NCBI RefSeq assembly: GCF_011174775.1
Contig: NZ_JAANHS010000004.1
Span: 214,673-278,672, forward strand
DNA from: Rhodobacter calidifons
GTDB taxonomy: Bacteria; Pseudomonadota; Alphaproteobacteria; Rhodobacterales; Rhodobacteraceae
Direction of reading: 5' to 3'
DNA: 64,000 nt
Shown: piece after piece, positions 46,920-56,966 of the stretch
Position numbering within the stretch: position 1 is the stretch's first letter
Layout: each line of letters starts with the position of its first letter
Made by a program: the position numbers and the translations under genes
The notes under the pieces: model-generated
Database searches by the model: none
The model's input: the letters and a program-made list of their open reading frames with translations, nothing else
Told to the model about the DNA's origin: nothing

Positions 46920-48276
46920 CTTCCCGACGATCCTTCTGGTCACCGGCTGGGCAACCGCCGCCACCGTGGCCGCCTTCATCTTTGCCTCGACCGGGCAGAA
47001 GGCCGCCGAGCCCGCGCCTGCGCCTGTGGTGAAACCCGCCGAGACCGCCGCAGCGCCCGCACCGGACCCCGCGCCCGCACCGGACCCCGCACCCGCGGTC
47101 GCCGAGGCCGAGCCCGCGCGCGCGGCCCCCGTGGCCGAACCGGCTGCGTCCGCGACGCCGGTCTCGCTGGCTGACATCAAGCCGCTCGGCCTGGGCCGCG
47201 CCGCCCTGCCGGAAGAGATCGAGGCCTGGGATGTCGCCGTCCTGCCCGACGGCACCGGCCTGCCGGTCGGGTCGGGTGATGTGGAAACCGGGGACGAGGT
47301 TTTCGGCGAGAGATGCGCCGCCTGCCACGGCGACTTTGCCGAGGGCATCGACAGCTGGCCGGTGCTGGCCGGCGGGGCGGGCAGCCTGACGGACCCGCGC
47401 CCGGTCAAGACCATCGGCAGCTACTGGCCCTATCTCTCCACCGTCTTCGACTACATCCACCGCTCGATGCCCTTCGGCGAGGCGCAGACCCTGTCGGTGG
47501 ACGAGACCTATGCGATCACGGCCTTCCTCCTCTATTCCAACGGGATCGTCGAGGACGACTTCGTGCTGTCGAACGAGAATTTCACCTCGATCGTGATGCC
47601 GAATGCCGAGGGCTTCTATGTCGATGACCGTCCGGTGACGGAATACCCGCTGTTCTCGGCCGCGCCCTGCATGGAGAACTGCCGCAGCGCCGCGCCGCAG
47701 GTGACCAAGCGCGCGGTCGAACTGAACGTGACGCCGATGGACCCCGACGGCAAACCCGCCGGGACCCTGCCGGTCATCACCCTGGCCGCGACCGGCACGG
47801 CCTCTGACCCGGCGACAGCCGAGGCCGCCCCCGCAACCGAGACCGCGGCAGCGCCAGAGGCAATGGCCGAGCCCGCTCCGGTCGAACTGGCCGAGGCCAC
47901 CCCAGCCCCGGCCGAAGCGGCTGCCGAGCCTGCCGCCGCCACGGGCGACGCTGGCGACCTGGCGCTGGTTGCCGAAGGCGAGAAGGTGTTCCGGAAATGC
48001 GCCTCCTGCCACAAGGTCGGCGACGGCGCGAAGAACGGCGTCGGCCCGGTGCTGAACGGCATCGTCGGCGCTCCGATGGCCAGGGTCGAGGGCTTCGCCT
48101 ATTCCGCCACCCTGGCCGACATGGGCGCCAAGGGCGGGGTCTGGGATGCGGCGGCGCTCCAGGCCTTCCTCGAGAACCCCAAGGGCTATGTGAAGGGCAC
48201 CAAGATGTCCTTCGCCGGCCTTAAGAAACCCGAGGAGCGAGATGCCGTCATCGCCTATCTCGGGACACTGAAGTGA
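46903..48276 (+). CDS. soxD: SoxD, diheme cytochrome c subunit of sulfane dehydrogenase
   Basis: Protein of 457 aa. An N-terminal membrane or signal segment ([22 protein letters not shown]) and an Ala/Pro/Glu-rich linker (about 30-85) precede the first heme site, CAACH at residue 138. A second Ala/Pro-rich linker (about 295-350) leads to a class I cytochrome c domain with CASCH at residue 366 and its Met in GTKMSFAGL. Partner of SoxC. GTGA overlap with soxE. Intact. Confidence 0.93.
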   Translation: MSKSPDFPTILLVTGWATAATVAAFIFASTGQKAAEPAPAPVVKPAETAAAPAPDPAPAPDPAPAVAEAEPARAAPVAEPAASATPVSLADIKPLGLGRAALPEEIEAWDVAVLPDGTGLPVGSGDVETGDEVFGERCAACHGDFAEGIDSWPVLAGGAGSLTDPRPVKTIGSYWPYLSTVFDYIHRSMPFGEAQTLSVDETYAITAFLLYSNGIVEDDFVLSNENFTSIVMPNAEGFYVDDRPVTEYPLFSAAPCMENCRSAAPQVTKRAVELNVTPMDPDGKPAGTLPVITLAATGTASDPATAEAAPATETAAAPEAMAEPAPVELAEATPAPAEAAAEPAAATGDAGDLALVAEGEKVFRKCASCHKVGDGAKNGVGPVLNGIVGAPMARVEGFAYSATLADMGAKGGVWDAAALQAFLENPKGYVKGTKMSFAGLKKPEERDAVIAYLGTLK

Positions 48277-48983
48277 CCACCGCGCGGCGTTCCTGTATCG
48301 CGGCCGTCCTGTTCGCCCTCGGCACCCTGCCGGGGGCGTCCGAAGAGATCGGCGACGCCGCACGCGGCGCGGACCTCTTTGCCCGGCAGTGCAAGGCCTG
48401 CCACCAGATCGGCGAAGGGGCGAAGAACCGGGTCGGGCCGCAGCTGAACAGGATCTTCGGCCGCCGGGCCGGCAGCGTCGAGGGCTTCACCTATTCCAGG
48501 TCGATGGCACGCATGGGCGCGGACGGGCTGACCTGGACGCTTCAGACGCTGGACGCCTATCTCGCCAATCCCAAGGCGCTGGTCTCGGGCACCCGGATGA
48601 ACTACCGCGGCATGGCCGAGCCCGAGGCGCGGGCGGCGCTTCTGGCCTATCTGCGCGACTGGTCCGACCGGCCGCAGGACATCCCCGAACCCGAACCCAC
48701 CGCGCGCAAGACCGACCCCGATCTCGCGCCCGAAGTGCTGGCCCTCAGGGGCGACCCGGATTACGGCGACTATCTCGCCTCGGAATGCCAGACCTGCCAC
48801 CAGGCCGACGGCTCGGATCAGGGGATCCCCTCCATCACCGGCTGGCCGGAAGAGGATTTCGTGATCGCCATGCACGCCTACAAGCAGAAGCTGCGCCCGC
48901 ATCCGGTGATGCAGATGATGGCCAGCCGACTGAACGACGAGGAGATCGCAGAGCTGGCCGCCTATTTCGCCACGCTGAAATGA
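48273..48983 (+). CDS. soxE: SoxE, diheme cytochrome c
   Basis: Protein of 236 aa with a GTG start and signal peptide (cleaved near GASEE). Heme sites are CKACH (C40, C43, H44) in a class I domain with GTRMNYRGM, and CQTCH (from C172) in a FccA-like second domain. In Rhodovulum-type loci, SoxE pairs with the flavoprotein SoxF as a sulfide dehydrogenase resembling FccAB. Coupled to soxD by GTGA. Confidence 0.87.
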   Translation: MTTARRSCIAAVLFALGTLPGASEEIGDAARGADLFARQCKACHQIGEGAKNRVGPQLNRIFGRRAGSVEGFTYSRSMARMGADGLTWTLQTLDAYLANPKALVSGTRMNYRGMAEPEARAALLAYLRDWSDRPQDIPEPEPTARKTDPDLAPEVLALRGDPDYGDYLASECQTCHQADGSDQGIPSITGWPEEDFVIAMHAYKQKLRPHPVMQMMASRLNDEEIAELAAYFATLK

Positions 48984-49038
48984 CGACAGGCGCGGGCCAA
49001 CCGCGCGGGAAGACGCAACTCAAGGGGAGGAGACCCTG

Positions 49039-50301
49039 ATGAAGCTGAACAGACGCCATTTCCTGGGCACCGGCATCGCCGCCAGCGCCCTGCTGACTGC
49101 CCCCACCGTCTGGGGCCAGGCCAAGCCCAAGGTCGTCGTGATCGGCGGCGGCGCAGGCGGGGCCACCGCCGCGCGCTATCTCGCCAAGGACAGCGACGGC
49201 GCGATCGAGGTCACGCTGGTCGAGGCGAACCCGATCTACACCACCTGTTTCTTTTCCAACCTCTACCTCGGCGGCTTCTACGAGTTCGAAAAACTCCAGC
49301 ACGGCTATGACAAGCTGACCGGCGCCGGCGTGACGGTCATCAACGACATGGCCACCGGCGTCGATCGCGCGGCAAGGACCGTGACGCTGGCCGGCGGCCA
49401 GGTCCTGCCCTTTGACCGGCTCATCCTGTCGCCCGGCATCGACTTCAGGGACGGCTCGGTCCCCGGCTGGTCGCTGGACGCGGCCGAGATCATGCCGCAT
49501 GCCTACAAGGCCGGTCCCCAGACCCAGCTGCTGAAGAAGCAGGTCGAGGAAATGCCCGAAGGCGGCGTCTTCGCCATGATCGCGCCGCCGAACCCCTACC
49601 GCTGCCCGCCCGGCCCCTACGAGCGGATCAGCATGGTCGCCCATATCCTCAAGTCGAAGAACCCCACCGCCAAGATCATCATCGCCGACCCGAAGGAGAA
49701 ATTCTCCAAGCAGGCGCTGTTCGAGGACGGCTGGAACCGTCATTACGCCGGCATGGTGGAATGGATCGGCCCCGACTTCGGCGGCGGCAAGGTCGAGGTG
49801 CGCCCCGAGGCGATGGAAGTGGTGATCGACGGCGAGGTGACCAAGGTCGCCTGCTGCAACGTGATCCCCGGCCAGAAGGCCGGCAAGATCGCCGAAATCG
49901 CCGGGGTCACGGATGACTCGGTCTGGGCGCCGGTGCATCCCGACAGCATGAAGTCGAAGGCCGACGAGAATGTCTGGGTGTTGGGCGACAGCTCGGCCCA
50001 AGGCGACATGCCCAAGTCGGGCTTCTCGGCCAACAGCCAGGCCAAGGTCGCCGCCATGGCGATCCGGGGGGAACTGACCGGGTCCAAGACCTTCCCGGCC
50101 AAGTATTCCAACACCTGCTGGTCGCTGATCGCCCCCGATGACGGCGTCAAGGTCGGCGCCTCCTACGAACCGACGCCCGAGAAGATCGCCAGCGTGGAAA
50201 GCTTCATCTCCGAGGTCGGCGAGGATGCCGCGCTGCGCAAGGCGACCTATGAGGAAAGCCTCGGCTGGTATGCCGGGATCACCGCCGACATGTTCGGCTG
50301 A
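49039..50301 (+). CDS. soxF: SoxF, FccB-like sulfide dehydrogenase flavoprotein
   Basis: Protein of 420 aa with a Tat leader (MKLNRRHFLGTGIAASALL), an FAD-binding GGGAGG (36-41), and redox-Cys segments IYTTCFFSNLYLGG and NPYRCPPGPYER. The C-terminal FCSD domain (YSNTCWSLIAPDDGVKVGA) matches flavocytochrome c sulfide dehydrogenase. It oxidises sulfide in the periplasm and passes electrons to the SoxE hemes. RBS ggggagg. Intact. Confidence 0.93.
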   Translation: MKLNRRHFLGTGIAASALLTAPTVWGQAKPKVVVIGGGAGGATAARYLAKDSDGAIEVTLVEANPIYTTCFFSNLYLGGFYEFEKLQHGYDKLTGAGVTVINDMATGVDRAARTVTLAGGQVLPFDRLILSPGIDFRDGSVPGWSLDAAEIMPHAYKAGPQTQLLKKQVEEMPEGGVFAMIAPPNPYRCPPGPYERISMVAHILKSKNPTAKIIIADPKEKFSKQALFEDGWNRHYAGMVEWIGPDFGGGKVEVRPEAMEVVIDGEVTKVACCNVIPGQKAGKIAEIAGVTDDSVWAPVHPDSMKSKADENVWVLGDSSAQGDMPKSGFSANSQAKVAAMAIRGELTGSKTFPAKYSNTCWSLIAPDDGVKVGASYEPTPEKIASVESFISEVGEDAALRKATYEESLGWYAGITADMFG

Positions 50302-50363
50302 CACCTTCCCTGCAACCCGCGGGCGCGACACCCTCGCGCCCGCGCCTTTCCGGGGCCCTCGCC

Positions 50364-51275
50364 ATGCTGAACCGCCGCAGGCTTCTGACCGCCACCGCCG
50401 CCGCCGCCACCACGGCCCTTGCGCCCCGCCGTCTCTGGGCGGCCAGCACGCTGACGCTGGGCGGGACGCGGATCGACACGCTGTCGGACGGCTCGCTGGT
50501 GCTGCCGGGCGACTTCATCCTCGGCGGGATGCCGCAGGACGAGATGCAGGCCATCGTGGCGAAATACGGACTGCCGACCGACCGGCTGACCCCGCCCTGC
50601 AACGTGACGCTTCTGCGGGACGGGACGAACACCGTCCTGTTCGACGTCGGCGCAGGCCCGGATTTCCAGCCCTCGGCCGGCAAGCTGATGGAGGCCTTCG
50701 ACGCCATCGGCCTGACGGTGGAAGACATCACCCATGTCCTGTTCACCCATGCCCACCCCGATCACCTCTGGGGCCTGCTGGACGAATTCGACGAGCCCCT
50801 GTTCCCCAATGCCGAATACATGATCGGCCAGGCGGAATTCGATTACTGGACGAACCCCGATACGGTGGCCAGCATCGGCGAGGCGCGGGCGACCTTTGCG
50901 GTGGGCGCCGCACGGCGTCTGGCTGCGATCGCCGAAACCGCAAGGCTTCTGGCGGATGGCGAGGAAGCGCTGCCCGGCATCATTTCCCGGCTGACCCCCG
51001 GCCATACACCGGGCCATCTGGCCTACGAGATCGCCGGGACGACCCCCGTCATGGTGATGGGCGACTGCATCGGCAACCACCATGTCGCCTTCGAACGGCC
51101 GGAATGGGAAAGCGGCTCGGACCAGGACAAGGCACTTGCCGCAGGCACACGGACCGCGCTGCTCGACCGGCTGGCGACCGAGGGCCATGCGATCATCGGC
51201 TACCACCTGCCCGGTGGCGGCATCGGCCGGGTGGAACGCGCCGACACCGGCTATCGTTTCAGCGAGGACATCTGA
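50364..51275 (+). CDS. soxH: SoxH-like metallo-beta-lactamase-fold protein
   Basis: Protein of 303 aa with a Tat-like leader (MLNRRRLLTATAAAATTAL) and the zinc motif HAHPDH (H129, H131, D133, H134), then LTPGHTPGHLAYEI and GDCIGNHH. SoxH is periplasmic and dispensable for thiosulfate growth in Paracoccus; its substrate is unknown. Follows soxF by 62 nt. Confidence 0.88.
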   Translation: MLNRRRLLTATAAAATTALAPRRLWAASTLTLGGTRIDTLSDGSLVLPGDFILGGMPQDEMQAIVAKYGLPTDRLTPPCNVTLLRDGTNTVLFDVGAGPDFQPSAGKLMEAFDAIGLTVEDITHVLFTHAHPDHLWGLLDEFDEPLFPNAEYMIGQAEFDYWTNPDTVASIGEARATFAVGAARRLAAIAETARLLADGEEALPGIISRLTPGHTPGHLAYEIAGTTPVMVMGDCIGNHHVAFERPEWESGSDQDKALAAGTRTALLDRLATEGHAIIGYHLPGGGIGRVERADTGYRFSEDI

Positions 51276-51299
51276 CATCCGCACAGAAAGGGAAATCCC

Positions 51300-51734
51300 A
51301 TGCACAGACTGGCCAGCGCCTGCCTCACCCTGCTCGCCTTCGGCGGTTCCGCCCTCGCGCAGGGGGTCACCACCCATCCCTTCGACGGCAGTTTCGAGGA
51401 CGCCACCTTCGCCGTGGAATCCGCCATCGTGGACAAGGGTCTGGTGATCGACTACCGCAGCCATGTCGGGGCGATGCTGAACCGCACCGGCGCCGATGTC
51501 GGCAGCGCAGTGACGATCTACGACAATGCCGACGTGTTCCTGTTCTGCTCGGCCGTCCTGTCGCGCAAGGTGATGGAAGCAGATCCCCTGAACATGGCCC
51601 ATTGCCCCTATGGCATCTTCGTCACCGACCGCGAGGGGCAGGTTTCCATCGGCTACCGCCACTTGCCCGAAGGCGCGATGCAAGAGGTCCAGGCCCTGCT
51701 CGACACCATCGCGCGTGAGGCGTCGCGCGAGTAG
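51300..51734 (+). CDS. Secreted DUF302-family protein
   Basis: Protein of 144 aa with a signal peptide (MHRLASACLTLLAFGGSALA) and a DUF302 fold: FEDATFAVESAIVDKGLVIDYRSHVGAML, then FLFCSAVLSRKVMEADPLNMAHCPYGIFV. DUF302 proteins often sit beside sulfur oxidation genes, and two Cys could bind sulfur or metal. Last gene of the plus-strand sox run, 24 nt after soxH. Function unknown. Confidence 0.85.
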   Translation: MHRLASACLTLLAFGGSALAQGVTTHPFDGSFEDATFAVESAIVDKGLVIDYRSHVGAMLNRTGADVGSAVTIYDNADVFLFCSAVLSRKVMEADPLNMAHCPYGIFVTDREGQVSIGYRHLPEGAMQEVQALLDTIAREASRE

Positions 51735-51840
51735 GGCCGACGGTTCCGGCGTTGGAACAGGGTCAACCGAAGGTAAACGCCCACGGGCAAGCCGTTGTTT
51801 TTATTGAATCTCGAAACCTCACCGCGCGTGGTCAGCGGGT

Positions 51841-52908
51841 TCAGGCAGCGGCGCGGCGCGCCAGTCCGCCCTGATCGACCAGCCAGTCGGTGACCCCGGC
51901 GCCGACCCACATGCAGAACAGCGCCAGCCAGGCCGTGGCCACGAAGATCGATCCTCCCGTGACCCCCGCCCCGATGGCGCAGCCGCCCGCCAGCATCGCC
52001 CCGAACCCCATCAGGGCCGCCCCGGTCATCGACCGCCGCATCTGCCCCTCGCCCTCGAACCCCTGCAACTTCACCTCGCGCCCGGCCCAGGCCGCGACCA
52101 GCGCCCCGAGGAAGACGCCGGGGACCAGCCCGATGTCGAAATCCAGCGCCGGGTTCTCGGTCAGGAAGAACATCAGCATGTTGGCCGAAGGACCCGAGAA
52201 GGTGGCCGAGGTCACGCTCACCGGCTCGAAGGCGACCTGCGCCAGACTGAAGGTCAGCACCCAGCCCAGCGCCACGGCAAAGCCCACGCCCGAGGCAAAG
52301 ACCATCGCCCGCAGCCCCAGCCCGTTGCGGCGCACCAGGTGGAAGGCCAGCGCCGCGATCGCCAGCCCCAGGAGCAGGCCCGCGCCCTCCGGCAGACCCA
52401 GGGCGTGCAGCAGGTTCACGTTCGCCCCGCCCGGCGTGACCCAGAGCCCGGCGATCCAGGCCCGCGCCGGGGCGAGCCAGCCGTGCAGCGACATCTGCGC
52501 CACCACCGCGAAGATCAGCCCCGAGACGACGGCCCGCAGGTTCCCCGTCGCCGCCAGCACCAGAAGCCGCCCCGAACAGCCGCGCGCCAGCACCATGCCC
52601 GCGCCGAACATCAGCCCGCCGATCACCGCGCCCGACCAGGACCCGGTCACCGCCATCATCCGCGCCTCCTCGCTGCGGAACAGGCCCAGAAGCACCGCCC
52701 CCTGCACCCAGATCACCGCCGTCGAGAAGGCCAGCAGCCAGACCGCTACCCGTGGCCCGAGCGCACCGCGCGCGAACTCCACCGTCGCGGCCCGCAGGCA
52801 GAAGGACGACCGCTGCGCCGCCACGCCGAACACGGCCCCGGTCACGAGCCCCATGAGAACGGCCACGAGGCCCTCGTCCATATGATCGAGAAGCGGAACC
52901 AGATCCAT
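51841..52908 (-). CDS. YeeE/YedE family sulfur-compound transporter
   Basis: Multi-pass membrane protein of 355 aa. Internal-repeat Cys motifs are RSSFCLRAATVEFARG, LARGCSGRLLVLAATGN and GGCAIGAGVTGGS, as in YeeE/TsuA-type thiosulfate importers. Unlike soxT it has no internal stops. The start at 52908 follows cggagggtgg. It is convergent with the sox run and transcribed in the same direction as the persulfide operon to its right. Confidence 0.87.
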   Translation of the reverse strand: MDLVPLLDHMDEGLVAVLMGLVTGAVFGVAAQRSSFCLRAATVEFARGALGPRVAVWLLAFSTAVIWVQGAVLLGLFRSEEARMMAVTGSWSGAVIGGLMFGAGMVLARGCSGRLLVLAATGNLRAVVSGLIFAVVAQMSLHGWLAPARAWIAGLWVTPGGANVNLLHALGLPEGAGLLLGLAIAALAFHLVRRNGLGLRAMVFASGVGFAVALGWVLTFSLAQVAFEPVSVTSATFSGPSANMLMFFLTENPALDFDIGLVPGVFLGALVAAWAGREVKLQGFEGEGQMRRSMTGAALMGFGAMLAGGCAIGAGVTGGSIFVATAWLALFCMWVGAGVTDWLVDQGGLARRAAA

Positions 52909-53009
52909 GCCACCCTCCGTTCGCACCAGTCTAGGCGGACAGCGCGGTCATGCCTTGATCTGGATCACGAATCTCCCCGCAAGGCAATCTCCCGAACGCC
53001 CTGTCCCGC

Positions 53010-54728
53010 CTATCGCGCCAGTCCGCCGAGGGTGGTGAAGGCTTCGAACTGTGACAGGAAGATCCGGCCCTTGAAATGCTGCATGAAGTCCGACCGCTTG
53101 AGAGCGTCCATCACCGGCCCCTTGACCTCGGACAGATGGAAGCCGACCCCGGCCGAATCGAGGCGGTGGGCGATCGCCTCGAGACTTTCCAGCGCGCTGG
53201 CGTCGATCAGGTTCACCGCCGGGCACATCAGCACGACATGCTTCAGCGCGGGCTGGTCGGCGATGCGGTCGTAGATCGCATCCTCCAGCGCGCGGGCATT
53301 GGCGAAATACAGGCTTTCGTCCACCCGGATCGTAAGGATCGAAGGATCGGTAAGGACCTGATGCCGCTCGACATTGCGGAAGTGCTCGGTTCCCGGCACC
53401 AGGCCGACGATGGCCATGTGCGGCCGCGAGGTCCGCCACAGGAACAGCACCAGCGACAGCAGCACGCCGGCGGTGATCCCGGCCTCCACCCCCACCAGCA
53501 GCACGGTCAGGATCGTGACGGCCATGGCGGCGAAGTCGGCCTTGGAATAGGCCCAGGTGCGCCGGATGGCGGCGATGTCCACCAGCGACAGCACCGCCAC
53601 GATGATCGTCGCGGCCAGCACCGCCTGGGGCAGGAACCGGAACAGCGGGGTCAGGAAGACCGTGGCGGCCAGGATGCCGACGGCTGTGAAGGCCCCGGCC
53701 AGCGGCGTCTCGGCGCCGGCGTCGAAGTTCACCACCGACCGCGCGAAACCGCCGGTCACCGGATAGCCCCCCGACAGGGCCGAGGCGATGTTCGAGGCGC
53801 CGAGCGCGGTCAGTTCCTGGTTCGGCACGATCCGCTGCCGCCGTTTGGCCGCCAGCGTCTGCGCGACGGACACCGATTCCACGAAGCCCACCAGGCTGAT
53901 CAGCACGGCGGGCAGCAGAAGCTGCTGCCAGAGCCCAAGGTCGAAGGACGGCATGGCAAAGGGCGGCAGGCCGGCGGGGATGTCGCCGACGATCTTCACG
54001 CCCTTCTCCGCCAGCCCGAAGCCGACCACGGCCAGGATCGAGACCAGGATGGCGGCCACCGGCCCGGCCTTGGCGATCAGGTCGGCCAGGCGGGGCCGAA
54101 GGCCCCTCGCGATCAGCAGCGGCTTGAGGTTCTTGCGTGTCCAGAACAGGAATGCCGTCGCCGCAACACCGATGACAAGCGTATAGGGATTGAAGCCGCC
54201 GATCCTCTCCACGAGGCCGGTCACAAGCTGCGGCAGGGTGTCGCCCTCGGCCCTGATGCCCAGGAGATGCTTCAGCTGGCTGGCCGCGATCAGGATGCCC
54301 GAGGCGGTGATGAAGCCCGAGATCACCGGATGCGACAGGAAATTGGCCAGAAACCCCAGCCGCAGCACCGACATCGCCACCAGGACGAGGCCCGACAGGA
54401 AGGCCAGCGTGATCGCGGCGGTCAGGTATTCGGCGCTTGCCGGTGCCGCGACCTGCCCCGCCGCCGCCGCCGTCATCAGCGAGACCACCGCAACCGGCCC
54501 CACCGCCAGCGCCCGGCTGGTGCCGAAGACCGTATAGGCGATCAGCGGCAGGATCGAGGCATAAAGCCCCACCTGTGGCGGCAGGCCCGCCAGCATGGCA
54601 TAGGCCAGGCTCTGCGGCACCAGCATGATCGTCACGATCACGGCGGCGACCAGATCGCTCTGGGCATCGGTCCGGGAATAGGCCGGAGCCCAGCCGAGGA
54701 TCGGCAGGAGGGGCTTGAGGAAGGTCAC
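53010..54728 (-). CDS. SulP/SLC26-family anion permease with STAS domain
   Basis: Protein of 572 aa with a GTG start. About 12 membrane segments include the SulP signature region PQSLAYAMLAGLPPQVGLYAS and FGTSRALAVGPVAVVSLMTA. The C-terminal STAS domain (about 435-560) contains LKHVVLMCPAVNLIDASALESLE. Probably moves sulfate, sulfite or bicarbonate; beside a persulfide dioxygenase, export of sulfite or sulfate is plausible but inferred. Confidence 0.92.
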   Translation of the reverse strand: MTFLKPLLPILGWAPAYSRTDAQSDLVAAVIVTIMLVPQSLAYAMLAGLPPQVGLYASILPLIAYTVFGTSRALAVGPVAVVSLMTAAAAGQVAAPASAEYLTAAITLAFLSGLVLVAMSVLRLGFLANFLSHPVISGFITASGILIAASQLKHLLGIRAEGDTLPQLVTGLVERIGGFNPYTLVIGVAATAFLFWTRKNLKPLLIARGLRPRLADLIAKAGPVAAILVSILAVVGFGLAEKGVKIVGDIPAGLPPFAMPSFDLGLWQQLLLPAVLISLVGFVESVSVAQTLAAKRRQRIVPNQELTALGASNIASALSGGYPVTGGFARSVVNFDAGAETPLAGAFTAVGILAATVFLTPLFRFLPQAVLAATIIVAVLSLVDIAAIRRTWAYSKADFAAMAVTILTVLLVGVEAGITAGVLLSLVLFLWRTSRPHMAIVGLVPGTEHFRNVERHQVLTDPSILTIRVDESLYFANARALEDAIYDRIADQPALKHVVLMCPAVNLIDASALESLEAIAHRLDSAGVGFHLSEVKGPVMDALKRSDFMQHFKGRIFLSQFEAFTTLGGLAR

Positions 54729-54769
54729 GAGGCTTGTCCTGTCCTGGGGCGTTGAACCGGGCGGATCGC

Positions 54770-55672
54770 CTAGAGTGTGTTGAGCGGCACCTTGAGGAAC
54801 CGCTTGCCGCTTTCGTCCGGCGGCGGCAGTTCGCCCCCGCGCATGTTCACCTGCAAGGACGGGATGATGAGCTTGGGCATGGCAAGCGTCGCGTCGCGCG
54901 CCTCGCGCATCCGCACGAATTCATCCTCGGTGATTCCGTCGCGCACATGGATGTTGTGCGCCCGCTGCTCGGCCACCGTGGTTTCCCAGCGGATCTCGCG
55001 GCCGTTCGGGCCGTAGTCATGGCACATGAAGAGCCGTGTCTCGCCGGGCATCGACAACACCCGCCGGATCGAACGGTACAGCGTGCGCGCGTCGCCGCCG
55101 GGGAAATCGGCCCGGGCCGAGCCGCCGTCGGGCATGAACAGGGTGTCGCCGACAAAGGCCGCATCGCCGATCACATGCGTCATGCAGGCCGGCGTGTGGC
55201 CCGGCGTGTGCATGGCAAAGGCCGTCATGCCGCCGATCCTGTAGGTGTCGCCGTCCTTGAACAGCCGGTCGAACTGGCTGCCGTCGCGCTGGAACTCGGT
55301 CCCTTCGTTGAACACCTTGCCGAAAGTTTCCTGCACGATGGTGATGTTCTCGCCGATGCCGATCTTGCCGCCCAGCTTTTCCTGGATATAGGGCGCGCCC
55401 GAGAGGTGGTCGGCATGGACATGGGTCTCGATCAGCCATTCCAGCGTCAGGCCGTTCTTCTGGATGAAGTCGATCACCCGGTCGGCCGAGGCATAGCTGA
55501 TGCGACCGGCGGCATAGTCGATGTCCATCACACTGTCGATGACCGCGCAGGAAGTGCTGGCCGGATCACGCACGACATAGGTGACGGTGTTGGTCGGTTC
55601 GTCGAAGAAGGCCGTGACTTCGGGCTTGACCGAAAGATCGACGGGATAGGGAACGGGAGCGAAGGTGGTCAT
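54770..55672 (-). CDS. blh: Persulfide dioxygenase-like MBL hydrolase (Blh/ETHE1 type)
   Basis: Metallo-beta-lactamase protein of 300 aa with THVHADH (H84, H86, D88, H89), HTPGHTPACMTHVIGD and MCHDYGPNGRE, typical of the Blh/PDO group. It oxidises glutathione persulfide to sulfite in sulfide detoxification. It lies in the order DUF2892-pmpA-pmpB-blh, as in the BigR/SqrR regulons of other alphaproteobacteria. 41 nt before sulP. Confidence 0.9.
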   Translation of the reverse strand: MTTFAPVPYPVDLSVKPEVTAFFDEPTNTVTYVVRDPASTSCAVIDSVMDIDYAAGRISYASADRVIDFIQKNGLTLEWLIETHVHADHLSGAPYIQEKLGGKIGIGENITIVQETFGKVFNEGTEFQRDGSQFDRLFKDGDTYRIGGMTAFAMHTPGHTPACMTHVIGDAAFVGDTLFMPDGGSARADFPGGDARTLYRSIRRVLSMPGETRLFMCHDYGPNGREIRWETTVAEQRAHNIHVRDGITEDEFVRMREARDATLAMPKLIIPSLQVNMRGGELPPPDESGKRFLKVPLNTL

Positions 55673-55692
55673 GGTCTGTCCTCCTGGAGGGA

Positions 55693-56127
55693 TCAGGCGG
55701 TCTGGCGACGGGGCAGGGCTTGCAGCCAGCGGGCAAGCAGGATGCCGGCCCCCATCGCGATCAGGAAAAGTGCGGTCGGCCAGGGCGCGAAGCCCAGCGC
55801 GGGAATGGCCCCGCCAGGGCAGAAGCCGGAGATGCCCCAGCCCAGGCCGAACAGGGCCGATCCGCCGATCAGCCGGGCGTCGATCGTGCGGGCGGTCGGC
55901 AGGTGGAATTTCGCGTCGAACAGCGGGGCCTGGCGGCGCGCGAAGATCACGCGGTAGCCGATGAATGTGGTCATGAGCGCGCCGCCCATCACGAAGGCAA
56001 GGCTGGGGTCCCAGGTGCCGAGAGGATCGAAGAAGTTCAGCACCTTGGCCGGATTGGCCATGCCCGAGACGGCAATGCCGATGCCGAAGACGAGACCCGC
56101 GACAAGGGCAGAGAGGATGCGGTTCAT
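55693..56127 (-). CDS. pmpB: PmpB-like half-size YeeE/YedE sulfur transporter subunit
   Basis: Protein of 144 aa with four hydrophobic segments, GIAVSGMANPAKVLNFFDPLG and GWGISGFCPGGAIPALGF. The half-size YeeE proteins PmpA and PmpB are paired permeases for sulfur compounds linked to the blh gene. Four nt separate it from pmpA. Confidence 0.88.
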   Translation of the reverse strand: MNRILSALVAGLVFGIGIAVSGMANPAKVLNFFDPLGTWDPSLAFVMGGALMTTFIGYRVIFARRQAPLFDAKFHLPTARTIDARLIGGSALFGLGWGISGFCPGGAIPALGFAPWPTALFLIAMGAGILLARWLQALPRRQTA

Positions 56128-56131
56128 GGGA

Positions 56132-56557
56132 TCAGTCTCCGAAGACGTGGCGCATCAGGGTGACGGTAAGGAAGGTCGTGGCCATGAACGTCAGCGTCGC
56201 AACCAGCGAGCGCGGCGACAGCCGGGCCAGGCCGCAGACGCCATGCCCCGAGGTGCAGCCCGACCCGTAAGTCACGCCAACGCCGACAATGACCCCGCCG
56301 ATGGCCAGCAGCACGCCGGTCGTGGGTGCGGCGAAGGCGAACTCTGCCCCGATCAGGGTGGCGATCAGCGGCGCGGCGATCGCGCCAGCCAGGAAGGCCA
56401 GCCGCCAGGGGCTGTCGGGACTTTGCGGCTCCAGCACGCCGCCAAGCATGGCGGTCATGCCTGCGATGCGACCGTTCAGCGCCATCAGGATCACGGCGCC
56501 GAGGCCGATCAGGACGCCGCCGACGAACGATGCGAATGGGGTGAATTCAGTGACCAT
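56132..56557 (-). CDS. pmpA: PmpA-like half-size YeeE/YedE sulfur transporter subunit
   Basis: Protein of 141 aa with four hydrophobic segments and the Cys block YGSGCTSGHGVCGLARLS. Forms a pair with PmpB. The ATG at 56557 gives VTEFTPFASFVGG, the usual N-terminus; an upstream in-frame extension is not supported. Confidence 0.88.
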   Translation of the reverse strand: MVTEFTPFASFVGGVLIGLGAVILMALNGRIAGMTAMLGGVLEPQSPDSPWRLAFLAGAIAAPLIATLIGAEFAFAAPTTGVLLAIGGVIVGVGVTYGSGCTSGHGVCGLARLSPRSLVATLTFMATTFLTVTLMRHVFGD

Positions 56558-56698
56558 ACGGTGTGGGCTCCGTTGTTTGGAGAGTGATTCCGAGAGAAGG
56601 CGCCGCGCAGGTTCGGGAGGATCCGACACCCTGCGCAGGCGCTTTCCGTCAAGTGAGCCAGGCTGCGGACCGGCACCTACCGACCGCCGGACCCTCGC

Positions 56699-56905
56699 TC
56701 ATGCCTTGGTGCCGGGGCAGTTCCGGATACCGAAGATCATGCGGGCCGGGCAGAACCTGGGGGCCGCCCCAGGCATCACGACACCCATCGCTGCCGGCGC
56801 CCAGGCGGCAGGAAACCCGGCCGACGGCAGCACGAGGGGGGATGCCACCAGAACCGCCACTAGAATGACGCACAACGCGCGATCAGGAGATCCGACATTT
56901 GCCAT
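56699..56905 (-). CDS. Small DUF2892-type membrane protein
   Basis: Protein of 68 aa starting MANVGSPDRALCVILVAVL and ending FGIRNCPGTKA, with the FCPA/CP pair typical of DUF2892 (the membrane tail found on YgaP-type rhodaneses). Two membrane segments are predicted. RBS aaaaggga precedes the ATG. First gene of the persulfide operon, divergent from the sensor gene; 141 nt separate it from pmpA. Confidence 0.75.
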   Translation of the reverse strand: MANVGSPDRALCVILVAVLVASPLVLPSAGFPAAWAPAAMGVVMPGAAPRFCPARMIFGIRNCPGTKA

Positions 56906-56966
56906 TCCCTTTTCTTGCACGGCGACAGTATTGCTAAGTATATTCGAAAGTGCTAAAGTGTCAAGC
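56906..56966. promoter_or_regulatory. Divergent control region of the persulfide operon and its sensor
   Basis: A 61-bp AT-rich gap between DUF2892 and the ArsR sensor contains two direct copies of tgctaa (at about 56932 and 56952) around tatattcgaa. The overlap of both promoters with a SqrR/BigR operator is expected from the known regulons, but no perfect published box was identified. Confidence 0.5.
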